Positions 8,577 to 17,733 of a stretch of DNA of 64,000 nucleotides are shown here, in pieces. Each line of letters begins with the position of its first letter. The first letter of the stretch is position 1. Made by a program: the position numbers and the translations under genes. Under the pieces are notes generated by a model. It did no database searches, was not told the origin of the DNA, and was given only the letters and a program-made list of their open reading frames with translations. Origin of the DNA: Aestuariibacter sp. GS-14 (GTDB taxonomy: Bacteria; Pseudomonadota; Gammaproteobacteria; Enterobacterales; Alteromonadaceae); the NCBI RefSeq assembly GCF_006494365.1, contig NZ_VHIP01000006.1:124001-188000 (forward strand), written 5' to 3'.

Positions 8577-9527
8577 TTATTCAGATACGTCCAGTAACTG
8601 ACGTCGTTGGCGCATTAACAGCGATTCTTTAATCGGAAAATAACCATCACGGGCAACCAGTTTTTGCCCCGATTCAGACAATACGAAAGTAAGAAATTCG
8701 CGCACCAGTGTAGGCAGAGGTTCATCCGGTGCCTTGTTCACAACCAGATAGAGAAAGCGGGTAAAGGGATACTGTTGCTCACGCACGGTTTCGACACTCA
8801 GCGGAATAAACTGTTGCGCATTTTCACCCAGCGGCAACGCACGCACGCCGGCGGTTTTATATCCGTAAGCCGCATAACCCATACCGCCCTTACTGGATGC
8901 AACCGACAATACGACCGACGCCGATCCAGGTTGCTCATTCACGGTTTTGGTAAAATCACCATCGCACAACGCCATGATCTTAAACAAACCATAGGTGCCC
9001 GACACTGAGTTACGGCTAAACAGACGAATTGGCGCACCGTTACCGTAGGTATCCACACCAAGTTGTGACCAGTGTGTAATGGCTTCTTCCCCACCACAAA
9101 AACGGGTTGCAGAAAAAATCGCATCGACTTCAGATAAGGTTAAACCCGGCAATGGATTACGTCGCTCAACAAATATTGCAATGGCATCCAGCGCTACCTG
9201 GATTACCGTAGGCGGATAACCATGAGCGCGAATAAATGCCTGGATTTCGCTGGGTTTCAGTTCGCGGCTCATTGGGCCTATGGTGGCCGTACCTTCGGTT
9301 AGGGCAGGTGGCGCTGTAGATGAACCCGATGCCTGTATTTGAAATTTAACGTCAGGATATAAACTCTTAAATTCCTGTGACCACAGTGTCATTAAGTTTG
9401 CCAGGGTATCTGAGCCAACCGAAGTAATCTTGCCCGCCACGCCGGGTTTGCGTTCGTAGGCAGGCGCGTCAGCTATTGCGACACAAGAGCAGCAATACAG
9501 CAAAGAAAATACAACAATGCGAAACAT
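8577..9527 (-). CDS. pstS: PstS-family phosphate-binding periplasmic protein
   Basis: A 316-residue periplasmic substrate-binding protein of the phosphate ABC transporter family. The signal peptide MFRIVVFSLLYCCSCVAIADA is followed by GSDTLANLMTLWSQEF and the phosphate-loop motif ASGSSTAPPALTEG, then SRNSVSGTYGLFK in the second lobe, both typical of PstS. Its ATG at 9527 is only 2 bp after the phoR stop, so it is translated from the phoBR transcript. No pstC, pstA or pstB is in the window, so either a distant Pst transporter is served or the protein acts as a stand-alone phosphate binder. The next gene downstream has its own candidate Pho box. Confidence 0.9.
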   Translation of the reverse strand: MFRIVVFSLLYCCSCVAIADAPAYERKPGVAGKITSVGSDTLANLMTLWSQEFKSLYPDVKFQIQASGSSTAPPALTEGTATIGPMSRELKPSEIQAFIRAHGYPPTVIQVALDAIAIFVERRNPLPGLTLSEVDAIFSATRFCGGEEAITHWSQLGVDTYGNGAPIRLFSRNSVSGTYGLFKIMALCDGDFTKTVNEQPGSASVVLSVASSKGGMGYAAYGYKTAGVRALPLGENAQQFIPLSVETVREQQYPFTRFLYLVVNKAPDEPLPTLVREFLTFVLSESGQKLVARDGYFPIKESLLMRQRRQLLDVSE

Positions 9528-9529
9528 TC

Positions 9530-10837
9530 TTAAGCGTCCTGACTGGCAATCATTTCGGCATCAAACTGGAAGAAAAACACACTGCCCTCTCCCACCTGAC
9601 TGGTTATCTGAAGCTGTGAATTATGATGATTCAATACGTGTTTAACAATAGATAACCCAAGGCCTGAACCGCCGGTTTTACGTGACCGGGCTTTATCTAC
9701 CCGGTAAAACCGTTCGGTTAAGCGCGACAAGTGTTGCTGCTCAATGCCATCACCATTGTCCTTAACCGCAAATTTAACGCCGTCTTTAGTCACTTTCCAG
9801 TACACATCAATTTTCCCACCCGGCGGTGTATAGTGAATGGCGTTAAAAATCAAATTTGAACAGGCACTGCGCAACTCGGTTTCGATACCATATATTTTTA
9901 CGCCGCGTTCCAAATGAAACGCAATAGTGTGCCCTTTATCCTTATTTAAGGTATCCGCTTCCAGCTCAATTTGACGCAGCATGGCAGCCATATCTACCGT
10001 ATTCTCATAAATCCGCTCAGAACTGGCCTCAATACGCGACAATACCAGCAAGTCTTCAATCAGGCTTTGCATGCGGTGGGTTTGCGCCGTCATTTCCATA
10101 AAGGCCTTTTGAGTGAGGGGATCCAGCTCATCTTCATCACCAGCCAGAATTTCCAGATAGCCATTGATCACGGTTAACGGTGTGCGCAGTTCATGAGACA
10201 CATTGGCTACGAAGTCTTTGCGCATTTCTTCCAATTGCGACACGCGGGTAACATCACGGGCAATCAGTAATAAATGCTCTTCGCCATAAGGCATAATCCG
10301 GTATTCAAAGGTCTTTTGCGGATTGAGCGGCGATGGTACTTCAATGGGATAGTGATAATTGCCGGCATGAAAGTACTGAATGAACTCAGGATGGCGGATC
10401 AGGTTATCCAACCGCCGCCCGGCATCACCCGGCCAGCGCAAACCAAGTTCTAAACGCGCAAGCCGGTTACACCAGATGATACAGGCTTTGGCATCCACCA
10501 CCACAGCGGCATCCGGCAAGGCTTCGGAACCTTCCCGAAAGCGCTTCACCAGCGCGCCAAGCTCCTTGCGCTTGTTGCGATTACGGCGTTGCAGGTAATA
10601 AATGCCTTCGTAAATATGTTCCCACAAGCCGTTAACCGAAGGCGGAGACATTTTCCTACTGTGCCACAACCAGCGATTAAGCTTGAACAGGTGCCAGTAG
10701 TTGAACAACAACAAACCTGTTGTGCCCAAGGCTACTGCCAGCAGCATGTCATCGAGATACCACCCAACAAGGGCAAAAATAAACAGGAAAAGACACAACC
10801 GCACTATCGATTTAAACCATGAAAAGGGGTAGTACAT
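9530..10837 (-). CDS. phoR: Phosphate-regulon sensor histidine kinase PhoR
   Basis: A 435-residue inner-membrane kinase that phosphorylates PhoB when phosphate is scarce. Order: two N-terminal membrane segments (about residues 8-50), a short charged linker, a PAS domain (about 95-190, with DAAVVVDAKACIIWCN), a HisKA domain with phospho-acceptor His about residue 215 in VSHELRTPL, and HATPase_c with NLIFNAIHYT and GSGLGLSIVKH. Length and domain order match E. coli PhoR (431 residues). The gene lies 74 bp after phoB and 2 bp before pstS in one operon. Confidence 0.97.
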   Translation of the reverse strand: MYYPFSWFKSIVRLCLFLFIFALVGWYLDDMLLAVALGTTGLLLFNYWHLFKLNRWLWHSRKMSPPSVNGLWEHIYEGIYYLQRRNRNKRKELGALVKRFREGSEALPDAAVVVDAKACIIWCNRLARLELGLRWPGDAGRRLDNLIRHPEFIQYFHAGNYHYPIEVPSPLNPQKTFEYRIMPYGEEHLLLIARDVTRVSQLEEMRKDFVANVSHELRTPLTVINGYLEILAGDEDELDPLTQKAFMEMTAQTHRMQSLIEDLLVLSRIEASSERIYENTVDMAAMLRQIELEADTLNKDKGHTIAFHLERGVKIYGIETELRSACSNLIFNAIHYTPPGGKIDVYWKVTKDGVKFAVKDNGDGIEQQHLSRLTERFYRVDKARSRKTGGSGLGLSIVKHVLNHHNSQLQITSQVGEGSVFFFQFDAEMIASQDA

Positions 10838-10911
10838 CCCGGTTTATCCTTTACTCGCGCGACCGTGTTTCAGAACTGAATGGGGCAACTATACCCCATT
10901 GTGCCAATGAC

Positions 10912-11601
10912 TTACAGTTTAGTAGAAAAGCGATAGCCTGCGCCACGTACGGTTTGTATCATGGCATCGTGACCGTGCACACCTATTGCCTTACGCAAAC
11001 GCCGAATATGCACATCCACCGTGCGATCTTCTACATACACATTGGTGCCCCATACGTTATCAAGCAGTTGTTCGCGGCTATATACCCGCTCCGGGTGCGT
11101 CATGAAAAAGTGCAGTAACTTGTATTCCGTTGGCCCCATGTCCAGTGCGTCGTCATTAGCCATTACCCGGTGCGAGATAGGCTCGAGTTTTAATCCGTTA
11201 AATTCGATGGGCTGTTCATTAGATGTAGGGGTAACGCGACGCATCACCGCTTTGATCCGCGCAACCAGCTCTTTCGGTGAAAACGGCTTGGTAATGTAAT
11301 CGTCGGCACCCGCATCCAGTCCGCGGATTTTATCTTCCTCTTCCCCGCGGGCTGTGATCATGATCACAGGAATATCGCGGGTAAACTCATGTTGCTTCAG
11401 ACTCTTAGCCAACTGCACGCCACTACCACCAGGTAACATCCAGTCCAACAGAATCAAATCCGGATAGGGCTCTACCAGTTTTTGTTGCGCAATGTCGTAG
11501 TCTTCCGCCTCAATTGTTTCAAATCCTGACTGCTCCAGCACAAATTTCAGCATGTCGCGAATCGGCGCTTCATCTTCCACTAACAAGACTCTTCTAGACA
11601 T
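10912..11601 (-). CDS. phoB: Phosphate-regulon response regulator PhoB
   Basis: A 229-residue OmpR-family response regulator, exactly the E. coli PhoB length. The receiver domain starts [17 protein letters not shown], with the phospho-acceptor Asp in [10 protein letters not shown], Thr in MITARGEE and Lys in YITKPFS. A winged-helix DNA-binding domain follows (about residues 130-228), with [14 protein letters not shown] and [12 protein letters not shown]. An ATG 18 bp upstream is in frame, but the ATG at 11601 gives the family's usual N-terminus. It binds Pho boxes, and a candidate lies directly upstream, consistent with autoregulation. phoR and pstS follow. Confidence 0.97.
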   Translation of the reverse strand: MSRRVLLVEDEAPIRDMLKFVLEQSGFETIEAEDYDIAQQKLVEPYPDLILLDWMLPGGSGVQLAKSLKQHEFTRDIPVIMITARGEEEDKIRGLDAGADDYITKPFSPKELVARIKAVMRRVTPTSNEQPIEFNGLKLEPISHRVMANDDALDMGPTEYKLLHFFMTHPERVYSREQLLDNVWGTNVYVEDRTVDVHIRRLRKAIGVHGHDAMIQTVRGAGYRFSTKL

Positions 11602-11633
11602 AGTTTTTTTCCAGCTCATAAGAAAACGCCGCT

Positions 11634-11667
11634 ATTATTATCAGGGTGTGTGACAATTTTATTAAAC
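11634..11667 (-). promoter_or_regulatory. Candidate Pho box and -10 of the phoB-phoR-pstS operon
   Basis: Minus strand: GTTTAAT-AAAA-TTGTCAC (11650-11667), 10 bp, then AATAAT (11634-11639, 5 of 6 to TATAAT). The predicted start is about 26 bp before the phoB ATG. A TTGACA further upstream (near 11679-11684) could also serve as a -35 for basal expression. Confidence 0.6.
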
Positions 11668-11836
11668 GATTACATTATTATGTCAAGTTTATGAACTTTG
11701 GCGCCTGCGAATTATATTCCGTATAAGTGACACACTCATAACGTTAAACTCTCGGGTATAACTTGTTAATTCAGCGAATAGCACATATTCTTGACGAAGC
11801 AGTTATTTTTCAGTCGGTATAGCGAATAGGTTGCAA

Positions 11837-13564
11837 ATGGCGTCGGTGCAGACAGGATTGTCGAGAAAACTTCTTACCCGTGTGTTGTCGGTGTACTTTA
11901 TACTGACATTTATCGTTACCATAGGTCAGATATTTACTGAATACCTAAGCACCAAGAGCCATATTGAATCTGAACTTCAAACCTTAAAAAACACCTTCTC
12001 CACCAGTCTTACCCGAGCCATTTGGGAAGTGAACATACCCCAGGCGCAATCCATAGCCGAAGGCTTAATGGAATTACCCATTGTTACAGGCGTGCAAATT
12101 CGCGACGAAAATGGTGAATACATAGCTGATCTGGGCATGACCATCGCGCAAATAAGGGCCCCCATCAGCACGGGCGAACTGGATGACCATAGCGGTGGTT
12201 TGTTCAGCTACAGCTTCCCGTTAATTTTCGAGTTTTCCAATCGCGCCTCAACGGTGGGTGATGTCACGCTTTACTCTAATTTCAATATCATTTTTAGTCG
12301 TATCGAAGTGGGGATATTTTTCCTGCTGGGCAATGCCATTGTAAAAACCGCCTTTTTGGTATTTTTATTCATGACGGCCTTCAGAAGAATGCTTTCCGAC
12401 CCGCTAATGGAAATCACTCAGCAAATGAGTGCGTTTAACCCCGAACACCCTGAAGAATCTAAAGTAAAATTAACCCTACATGACGAAAATGAACTTCGCT
12501 TGCTGCAATACTCTTATAACCAGGTTATTGACGATCTGATTATTTCTCAGCAAAAGCTTAAGAGCACGCAGGAAGAACTCAAACGGGTAAACAAAAAGCT
12601 GGACGACCAAAACTTACTGTTAGAGCAAGAGGTGGCCAAGAAGACAGCTTCCCTAAGCCAGATCATGCTGGATCTGGAGCGCCAAAAAGACGAACTAATC
12701 ACCAATCAGCGTGAGCTGCGTCAGGAAAACGAGAACCGTCAATATATTGAAAACGTGCTGCGCGACAAAAACAAGGAACTGGCTAAGTCTATGGAGCACC
12801 TTAAACTCGCTCAGGAACAGTTACTCGAATCTGAGCGCATGGCTTCATTAGGCGGATTGGTAGCTGGCATTGCGCACGATGTGAACACGCCACTGGGTGT
12901 TGGTGTAACGGCCGCCAGTTTCCTGCGCGACCGCATTGATACCGTAAAAGCGGCATATGAAGACAAATCTCTGACCAACAAAACCATGGCTTCGTTTTTA
13001 GGTGAAGCTGAACAAACCACACACCTGCTGCTTACTAACCTGAACCGCGCATCAGAGCTTATTACCAGTTTTAAACAGGTAGCGGTGGATCAAACCAGCG
13101 AAGCTGAGCGAGTGTTCAATTTAAAAATCTATTTGAACGAAGTGTTGCAGTCGCTGGCTCCGTCATTTAAACATCAACAACACACCGTGAATATTGACTG
13201 CCCTGACAATCTGGATATCCGTTCAGCGCCCGGCATCATTGCTCAAATCTTTACCAATATGATCATGAACTCTGTTATTCATGGATTTGAAAACATGAAC
13301 GGCGGCATCATCAATCTGGTAGTGAAGGAAGAAGACGAAGACGTTGTTATTACCTATGAAGACAACGGGTGCGGCTTGAATGAAAGTCAACTTGACCGGT
13401 TATTCGACGCATTCTTTACCACTAAACGTGGACAGGGTGGCAGTGGCTTAGGTACGCACATTATGTACAACCTGGTGACACAGGCACTGGACGGCCAGAT
13501 TGAAGCATTCAGCGAACCGGGTAAAGGTTTGCGATACCAGATCCGCTTTCCCAAACGCACCTAA
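11837..13564 (+). CDS. Orphan sensor histidine kinase
   Basis: A 575-residue membrane histidine kinase of unknown signal. TM1 is at about residues 15-35, followed by a periplasmic region of about 120 residues and TM2 near 155-180. A HAMP-like linker and a long coiled coil (about 230-330, rich in E, K and Q) follow. The acceptor His is residue 347 in GIAHDVNTPLG, and HATPase_c has NMIMNSVIHGFE and GGSGLGTHIMYNLV. The H-box HDVNTPLG is of the type common in kinases lacking a classical HisKA with HELRTPL. The ATG at 11837 follows AATAGG; the TTG at 11831 is less likely. No response regulator follows, and it is divergent from phoB with 235 bp between them. Confidence 0.9.
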   Translation: MASVQTGLSRKLLTRVLSVYFILTFIVTIGQIFTEYLSTKSHIESELQTLKNTFSTSLTRAIWEVNIPQAQSIAEGLMELPIVTGVQIRDENGEYIADLGMTIAQIRAPISTGELDDHSGGLFSYSFPLIFEFSNRASTVGDVTLYSNFNIIFSRIEVGIFFLLGNAIVKTAFLVFLFMTAFRRMLSDPLMEITQQMSAFNPEHPEESKVKLTLHDENELRLLQYSYNQVIDDLIISQQKLKSTQEELKRVNKKLDDQNLLLEQEVAKKTASLSQIMLDLERQKDELITNQRELRQENENRQYIENVLRDKNKELAKSMEHLKLAQEQLLESERMASLGGLVAGIAHDVNTPLGVGVTAASFLRDRIDTVKAAYEDKSLTNKTMASFLGEAEQTTHLLLTNLNRASELITSFKQVAVDQTSEAERVFNLKIYLNEVLQSLAPSFKHQQHTVNIDCPDNLDIRSAPGIIAQIFTNMIMNSVIHGFENMNGGIINLVVKEEDEDVVITYEDNGCGLNESQLDRLFDAFFTTKRGQGGSGLGTHIMYNLVTQALDGQIEAFSEPGKGLRYQIRFPKRT

Positions 13565-13643
13565 TCTATAGTCAACCCGCGCTTGCGATCACCGGGCAGC
13601 ACTGCTAACCTTTGCCGCCCTTTTCAGAAGAATATTTTGCTTT

Positions 13644-14552
13644 ATGTGGTTTAAAAATATTAAGGCCTATCGGCTGACTCAACCCTTATCACTGGATGAC
13701 GATGCGCTGCAAACAGCGTTGAATGAATTTGCATTCCGCCCGTGTGGCACGCAGGAAACCGCAACAATGGGTTTCGCATCTCCATTCCATTCAGCGGGAC
13801 AACACAGTTTGCTGTTTCATCAGACGCAACTGCGTTATTGGATCACGTTGAAGAAGCAAGAGCGCTTATTGCCTTCATCTGTGGTGAATGCTGAACTGGC
13901 CGAAAAAGTAGAGCAAATCGAATCGGAAACTGGTTCTCCCGTGGGTAAAAAAGCCCAGTCCGATCTGAAACAGCAAATTATTACCCGATTGTTGCCACAG
14001 GCGTTTACTAAAAACACCTACATTAATGGCTTTATTTCAATTCCGGACAATCTGGTAGTGGTAGATGCCAGCGCTGATGGCAAAGCAGAAGCGTTCCTGG
14101 CAATGGTTCGCAAAGCCCTTGGCTCATTACCCGTTGTGCCACTGGTTCGCAGCAGCTTACAGAGCGAGTTAACCCACTGGTTAACCGAGCAGCCACCTGA
14201 AAAAATTGCCCTGCTGGAAGAAGCAGAGTTTAAGTCGACTGACGACACCGGCAGCATTATTCGTTGCAAGAACCAACCTCTGGACAGCGAAGAGATTCAG
14301 CATCACCTGGATGCCGGTAAACTCGTACAAAAAGTGGCTTTTGAATTCGACGAAACGCTGGAAGCAGTAATTCAGGAAGACGGCACCATCAAACGGGTGA
14401 AGTTTACCGACCGCATTAAAGAAGAAACCCAGGATATTCCAAAAGATCAGGTTGCTGCTCGTCTGGATGCGGAGTTTGCTTTAATGTCTGCTGAAATCTG
14501 CGGCGTAGTTGGCTATCTCAGTGACGCACTGGGATTAGACAGAGACCTGTAA
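13644..14552 (+). CDS. rdgC: Recombination-associated protein RdgC
   Basis: A 302-residue nucleoid-associated protein that forms a ring on DNA and modulates RecA activity. The N-terminus MWFKNIKAYRLTQPL and the C-terminal part with KFTDRIKEETQDIPKDQVAARLDAEFALMSAEI are characteristic. Length matches the E. coli protein (303). It stands 79 bp after the orphan kinase and is convergent with the DUF418 gene 14 bp away. No clear terminator was found between them. Confidence 0.96.
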   Translation: MWFKNIKAYRLTQPLSLDDDALQTALNEFAFRPCGTQETATMGFASPFHSAGQHSLLFHQTQLRYWITLKKQERLLPSSVVNAELAEKVEQIESETGSPVGKKAQSDLKQQIITRLLPQAFTKNTYINGFISIPDNLVVVDASADGKAEAFLAMVRKALGSLPVVPLVRSSLQSELTHWLTEQPPEKIALLEEAEFKSTDDTGSIIRCKNQPLDSEEIQHHLDAGKLVQKVAFEFDETLEAVIQEDGTIKRVKFTDRIKEETQDIPKDQVAARLDAEFALMSAEICGVVGYLSDALGLDRDL

Positions 14553-14566
14553 ATCAGCGCCTCTAA

Positions 14567-15835
14567 TTAACGCCGCCAGGCTTGCCTGCGGCGTTGAGTG
14601 GCACTTCGCCACGCCCACTCGGCTGGCCCGTAATAAAACCGCGCTAACCACCAGCGCGACCAGGTTATTTGCGCAACCCAAATGATCACAACAACAGCCG
14701 TGACCTGCCAGCGCGACAGCGATGCATAAAGACCAAAACCCCATCCATAAAATACCAGGCTGCACAGTATGCTTTGCATCAGGTAGTTAGTGAGTGCCAT
14801 TTGCCCTACTGGTGCGAGTCGGGAGGTGATTGCTGCGCCAATACTCTCCCCACGATATTCTAGCTGACGGGCAAACAACATAAATGCACAGGTATAACCC
14901 CACGCCGTAAACAAGGCTCCCCACAAATTCCACAATCGATTTATAGAGAACGAGTCGGGTAAGGCAAATTCAGTGCTGACAATTAACCACGCGCCGGTAG
15001 CACTCAATACCCAGCCTGTTGGGAGGCTCAGCGAAAGATGAATAATATAGAAACGCGATGACCTGGCAGCTAATAACACACTGGTTTTAAACAGTGCCAT
15101 TCCCATCAGCATGATCCCCGACATACGCACCAACAAAGGAATAAGATAACTGGTTTGATATTCAACAGTAGACGCCACACGGTAACTGGCCTGCTCCCAC
15201 CAGGTACCCCGATTGGCATTAATTTCTGCGGTTAATTCACTGGCTGGAGGAAAGAATGTCAGGTAGGTTTCTGTCAGTTCGTCTGGTGACATACCACTCC
15301 CCCCCCAGTACATCAGTAAATACAGCAAGCTAATGGCAAATTGCAACGCCACCGCCAGTATCCACAAATTGCGGACTCGCCAGTATCTGCAAGGGTAAAT
15401 TATCATGCCAGCAATGGCATAAGTAACCAGTATGTCCCCCCACCAGACCAGATAACCATGGAGCATGCCTATCATCAGTAACCAAAACATACGCCGATAG
15501 TGTAATCGTCTGGCCTGTTGTTCATCCCCGGCCCGTTCTGCCATCAACAGAATACCGGCACCGAACAACATCGCAAACAGCGCGTAAAACTTTTCGGCAA
15601 ACAGAAGCTCACTTAAGAACCAGTGCAGTTTGTCGGCATTCGAAAGCGGCCCTGCCGCAAAGGGATTGGAGTACACGATTTCCGGATAAGCAAAAGCAAT
15701 GGCATTCATCATAAGAATACCCAGCAAAGCGAAGCCGCGAAGGGCGTCAAGGCACACATACCTGGCATTGACTGACAATGCCAGATTGACCTGAGGGGCT
15801 TTTAATTCAGACAAACTCATTCCTTGTTCACCCAT
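14567..15835 (-). CDS. DUF418 (YeiB-like) multispanning membrane protein
   Basis: A 422-residue inner-membrane protein of the YeiB/DUF418 family, related to acyltransferase-like membrane proteins; substrate unknown. It starts with the family signature RYVCLDALRGFALLGILMMN (residues about 25-44), followed by about nine or ten hydrophobic segments. The conserved C-terminal region includes ALTNYLMQSILCSLVFYGWGFGLY and a Trp-rich end (WSRWWLARFYYGPAEWAWRS). The ATG at 15835 lacks a clear ribosome site. A second ATG at 15820 is possible but has AAGGA immediately against it, which is too close. It may be co-transcribed with the XRE-cupin gene, which ends 33 bp upstream. Confidence 0.88.
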   Translation of the reverse strand: MGEQGMSLSELKAPQVNLALSVNARYVCLDALRGFALLGILMMNAIAFAYPEIVYSNPFAAGPLSNADKLHWFLSELLFAEKFYALFAMLFGAGILLMAERAGDEQQARRLHYRRMFWLLMIGMLHGYLVWWGDILVTYAIAGMIIYPCRYWRVRNLWILAVALQFAISLLYLLMYWGGSGMSPDELTETYLTFFPPASELTAEINANRGTWWEQASYRVASTVEYQTSYLIPLLVRMSGIMLMGMALFKTSVLLAARSSRFYIIHLSLSLPTGWVLSATGAWLIVSTEFALPDSFSINRLWNLWGALFTAWGYTCAFMLFARQLEYRGESIGAAITSRLAPVGQMALTNYLMQSILCSLVFYGWGFGLYASLSRWQVTAVVVIIWVAQITWSRWWLARFYYGPAEWAWRSATQRRRQAWRR

Positions 15836-15868
15836 TCAAAAGTGAGTCGGTTGGCCGTTTTTGTGTAG

Positions 15869-16408
15869 CTAAAGATAGCTAATCACATCGATAAACCGGG
15901 TTAACGGACCCTTCGCTTTATACCCGTGTCGCTGATTAGCATGAAACCGGGCGCTATCGCCTGCGTTAAGCGTATGCCATTGTTCGTTATAGTAAAGTAA
16001 CAATTCGCCTTGTTGTACTACAACGTGTTCATAAACACCATTGGCATGTGGATCAGACCATTGTGTGTGGTCATTTAACAACGTGAGTTCAAACATTTCA
16101 AAGCGGGTCTCCGGGTTAAACGCAAACAGGGTATTAATATGAAAATTGGCTTCGTTGCGCTTGAGTGACTCGCTTACGGAATGCGGAGACACTTCAGTAC
16201 TGCTAAGCAGCCCCGAAAATGAACACTGTAACCCGGTTGCAATTTTCCACAGGGTAGCCACAGTAGGACTGGACTCTTGCCGCTCGATTTGACCCAACAT
16301 GGCTTTTGATACGCCACTGGCAGCAGACAGCCTGTCCAGGCTCAACCCCAGCGCTTTGCGGCGCTGTTTGATTTGCTGAGCGATACTGTATGTAATGTTG
16401 TCCTGCAT
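15869..16408 (-). CDS. XRE-family transcriptional regulator with C-terminal cupin domain
   Basis: A 179-residue repressor-type regulator. The N-terminal helix-turn-helix (about residues 6-62) contains LGLSLDRLSAASGVSKAMLGQIERQESSPTVATLWKIA, written here only as a described motif: SKAMLGQIER is the recognition region. A cupin-2 fold (about 105-175) follows, with a HVVVQQGELLLYY strand and RFHANQRHGYKA, likely binding a small effector. It is divergent from a BenE transporter, and two palindromes in the 106-bp gap are probable operators for itself and the transporter. Such cupin-HTH proteins are often local regulators of the neighbouring transporter; the effector is unknown. Confidence 0.92.
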   Translation of the reverse strand: MQDNITYSIAQQIKQRRKALGLSLDRLSAASGVSKAMLGQIERQESSPTVATLWKIATGLQCSFSGLLSSTEVSPHSVSESLKRNEANFHINTLFAFNPETRFEMFELTLLNDHTQWSDPHANGVYEHVVVQQGELLLYYNEQWHTLNAGDSARFHANQRHGYKAKGPLTRFIDVISYL

Positions 16409-16418
16409 ATATTTCCCA

Positions 16419-16440
16419 ATTGTGCGTTATAACGCACAAT
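16419..16440. promoter_or_regulatory. Perfect 22-bp palindromic operator O1
   Basis: Perfect inverted repeat with arms TTGTGCGTTA/TAACGCACAA centred between 16429 and 16430. It lies 11 bp upstream of the XRE-cupin ATG. The arm sequence recurs in O2 at 16457-16474, 36 bp away centre to centre. Confidence 0.8.
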
Positions 16441-16456
16441 GTTATGCTGTTTCATC

Positions 16457-16474
16457 CGTGCGCTATAACGCACA
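16457..16474. promoter_or_regulatory. Near-palindromic operator O2
   Basis: Second copy of the same element, core TGCGCTATAACGCA with one mismatch to perfect symmetry. It is about 40 bp upstream of the BenE start. Two sites 36 bp apart (about 3.4 helical turns) would allow control of both divergent promoters. Confidence 0.75.
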
Positions 16475-16514
16475 TTAACGGCAAATTCGCGATACTGCAA
16501 TATTGAGGTTATCC

Positions 16515-17690
16515 ATGTCAGGTTCATTTCGCATCAGCCATATCGCAGCAGGTCTTACTGCCGTAGTGGTTGGCTACAGCAGTTCGGTAGTTATTGTTAT
16601 TGAAGCCGCACGTCAAGCAGGCGCAAACGAAACCCAAATCATTAGCTGGCTTTTGGTGCTTGGCCTCGGCATGGGTATATCCTGTTTGTATTTTTCTCTG
16701 AAATTCCGTATGCCGGTGGTTACCGCCTGGTCAACGCCTGGTGCCGTTTTTCTTATTTCTACTGCCGGAGCCTTCACGTTGGCCGAAGTCACCGGTGCAT
16801 TAATTGGCGCGGGCGTGCTCAGTCTGATAGTCGGGCGAAGCCGCGCACTTTTGCGGGGTATAGAGCGAATCCCTCCCGCCCTTGCAGCAGCAATGCTTGC
16901 AGGCATACTGCTTCCCTATTGCCTTAAAGTATTTAGCAGTGCAACCCACTCGCCGCTATTAACGATAATGTTTGTAGGGATCTATTTGATAGGCAGCCGC
17001 TTTTTCGCGCGCTATCTCATGTTAGTGCTGCTATTGGTCGCAGGCATTGCTGCCTGGATGTTGAGCCCGGCCGATGTGCAACCGGTAACGTTGGGACTAC
17101 CTGCATTGGAGTGGGTTACACCAGCGTGGTCACTGTCTGCATTTGTGAGCATTGGGATACCCTTGTTTCTTATTACCATGTTGTCGCAGAACTTGCCTGG
17201 GATCAGTATTTTACATAGCCATCAATACAAGCCCGACAATCGATTTGTACTAACGGGTATCGCTCTGCTTCAACTGATCTGCGCACCATTTGGTGGGTTT
17301 ATGTATAACCTGGCTGCTATAACCGCCGCTATTTGTATGGCTGATAGCGTAGATGACGACCCTTCTCAACGATATAAGGCTGGCGTTGCTGCTGGCTTAG
17401 GCTACTTGTTGTCGGGTGTAATGGCGGTGGCGATTGTGTCGGTGTTTACACTTATGCCTATTGTAGTAACACATTTGCTGGCGGGTATTGCGCTGTTTGC
17501 CACGCTACAAAGCAGCCTGCTTCGCGCCTTGGAAGAAGCCCATTACCGACAGTCAGCACTAATGACAATGCTATGCAGTGCGTCTGGATTAACCGTACTG
17601 GGTATGAGTGCGCCAGTGTGGGGATTGTTGCTGGGAGTGGTAACTCTGGTTGTTGCAAATAGCTGGAAACAGCCGATGGTTGGGAAATAG
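16515..17690 (+). CDS. BenE-family benzoate/H+ symporter-like transporter
   Basis: A 391-residue inner-membrane transporter of the BenE family (proton-coupled uptake of benzoate-like carboxylates or related compounds). It has about twelve hydrophobic segments, the N-terminal GLTAVVVGYSSSVVIVIEAARQAGA, the conserved substrate-region motif PVVTAWSTPGAVFL, and NLPGISILHSHQYKPD mid-protein. A TTG at 16503 is in frame, but the ATG at 16515 has GAGG 6 bp before it. No aromatic degradation genes are nearby, so the true substrate is uncertain. Probably controlled by the divergent XRE-cupin protein through O1 and O2. Confidence 0.9.
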   Translation: MSGSFRISHIAAGLTAVVVGYSSSVVIVIEAARQAGANETQIISWLLVLGLGMGISCLYFSLKFRMPVVTAWSTPGAVFLISTAGAFTLAEVTGALIGAGVLSLIVGRSRALLRGIERIPPALAAAMLAGILLPYCLKVFSSATHSPLLTIMFVGIYLIGSRFFARYLMLVLLLVAGIAAWMLSPADVQPVTLGLPALEWVTPAWSLSAFVSIGIPLFLITMLSQNLPGISILHSHQYKPDNRFVLTGIALLQLICAPFGGFMYNLAAITAAICMADSVDDDPSQRYKAGVAAGLGYLLSGVMAVAIVSVFTLMPIVVTHLLAGIALFATLQSSLLRALEEAHYRQSALMTMLCSASGLTVLGMSAPVWGLLLGVVTLVVANSWKQPMVGK

Positions 17691-17733
17691 CCAACGAACG
17701 CGGCAACAACGCTGCCGCGAACGCTTGCTGTAT

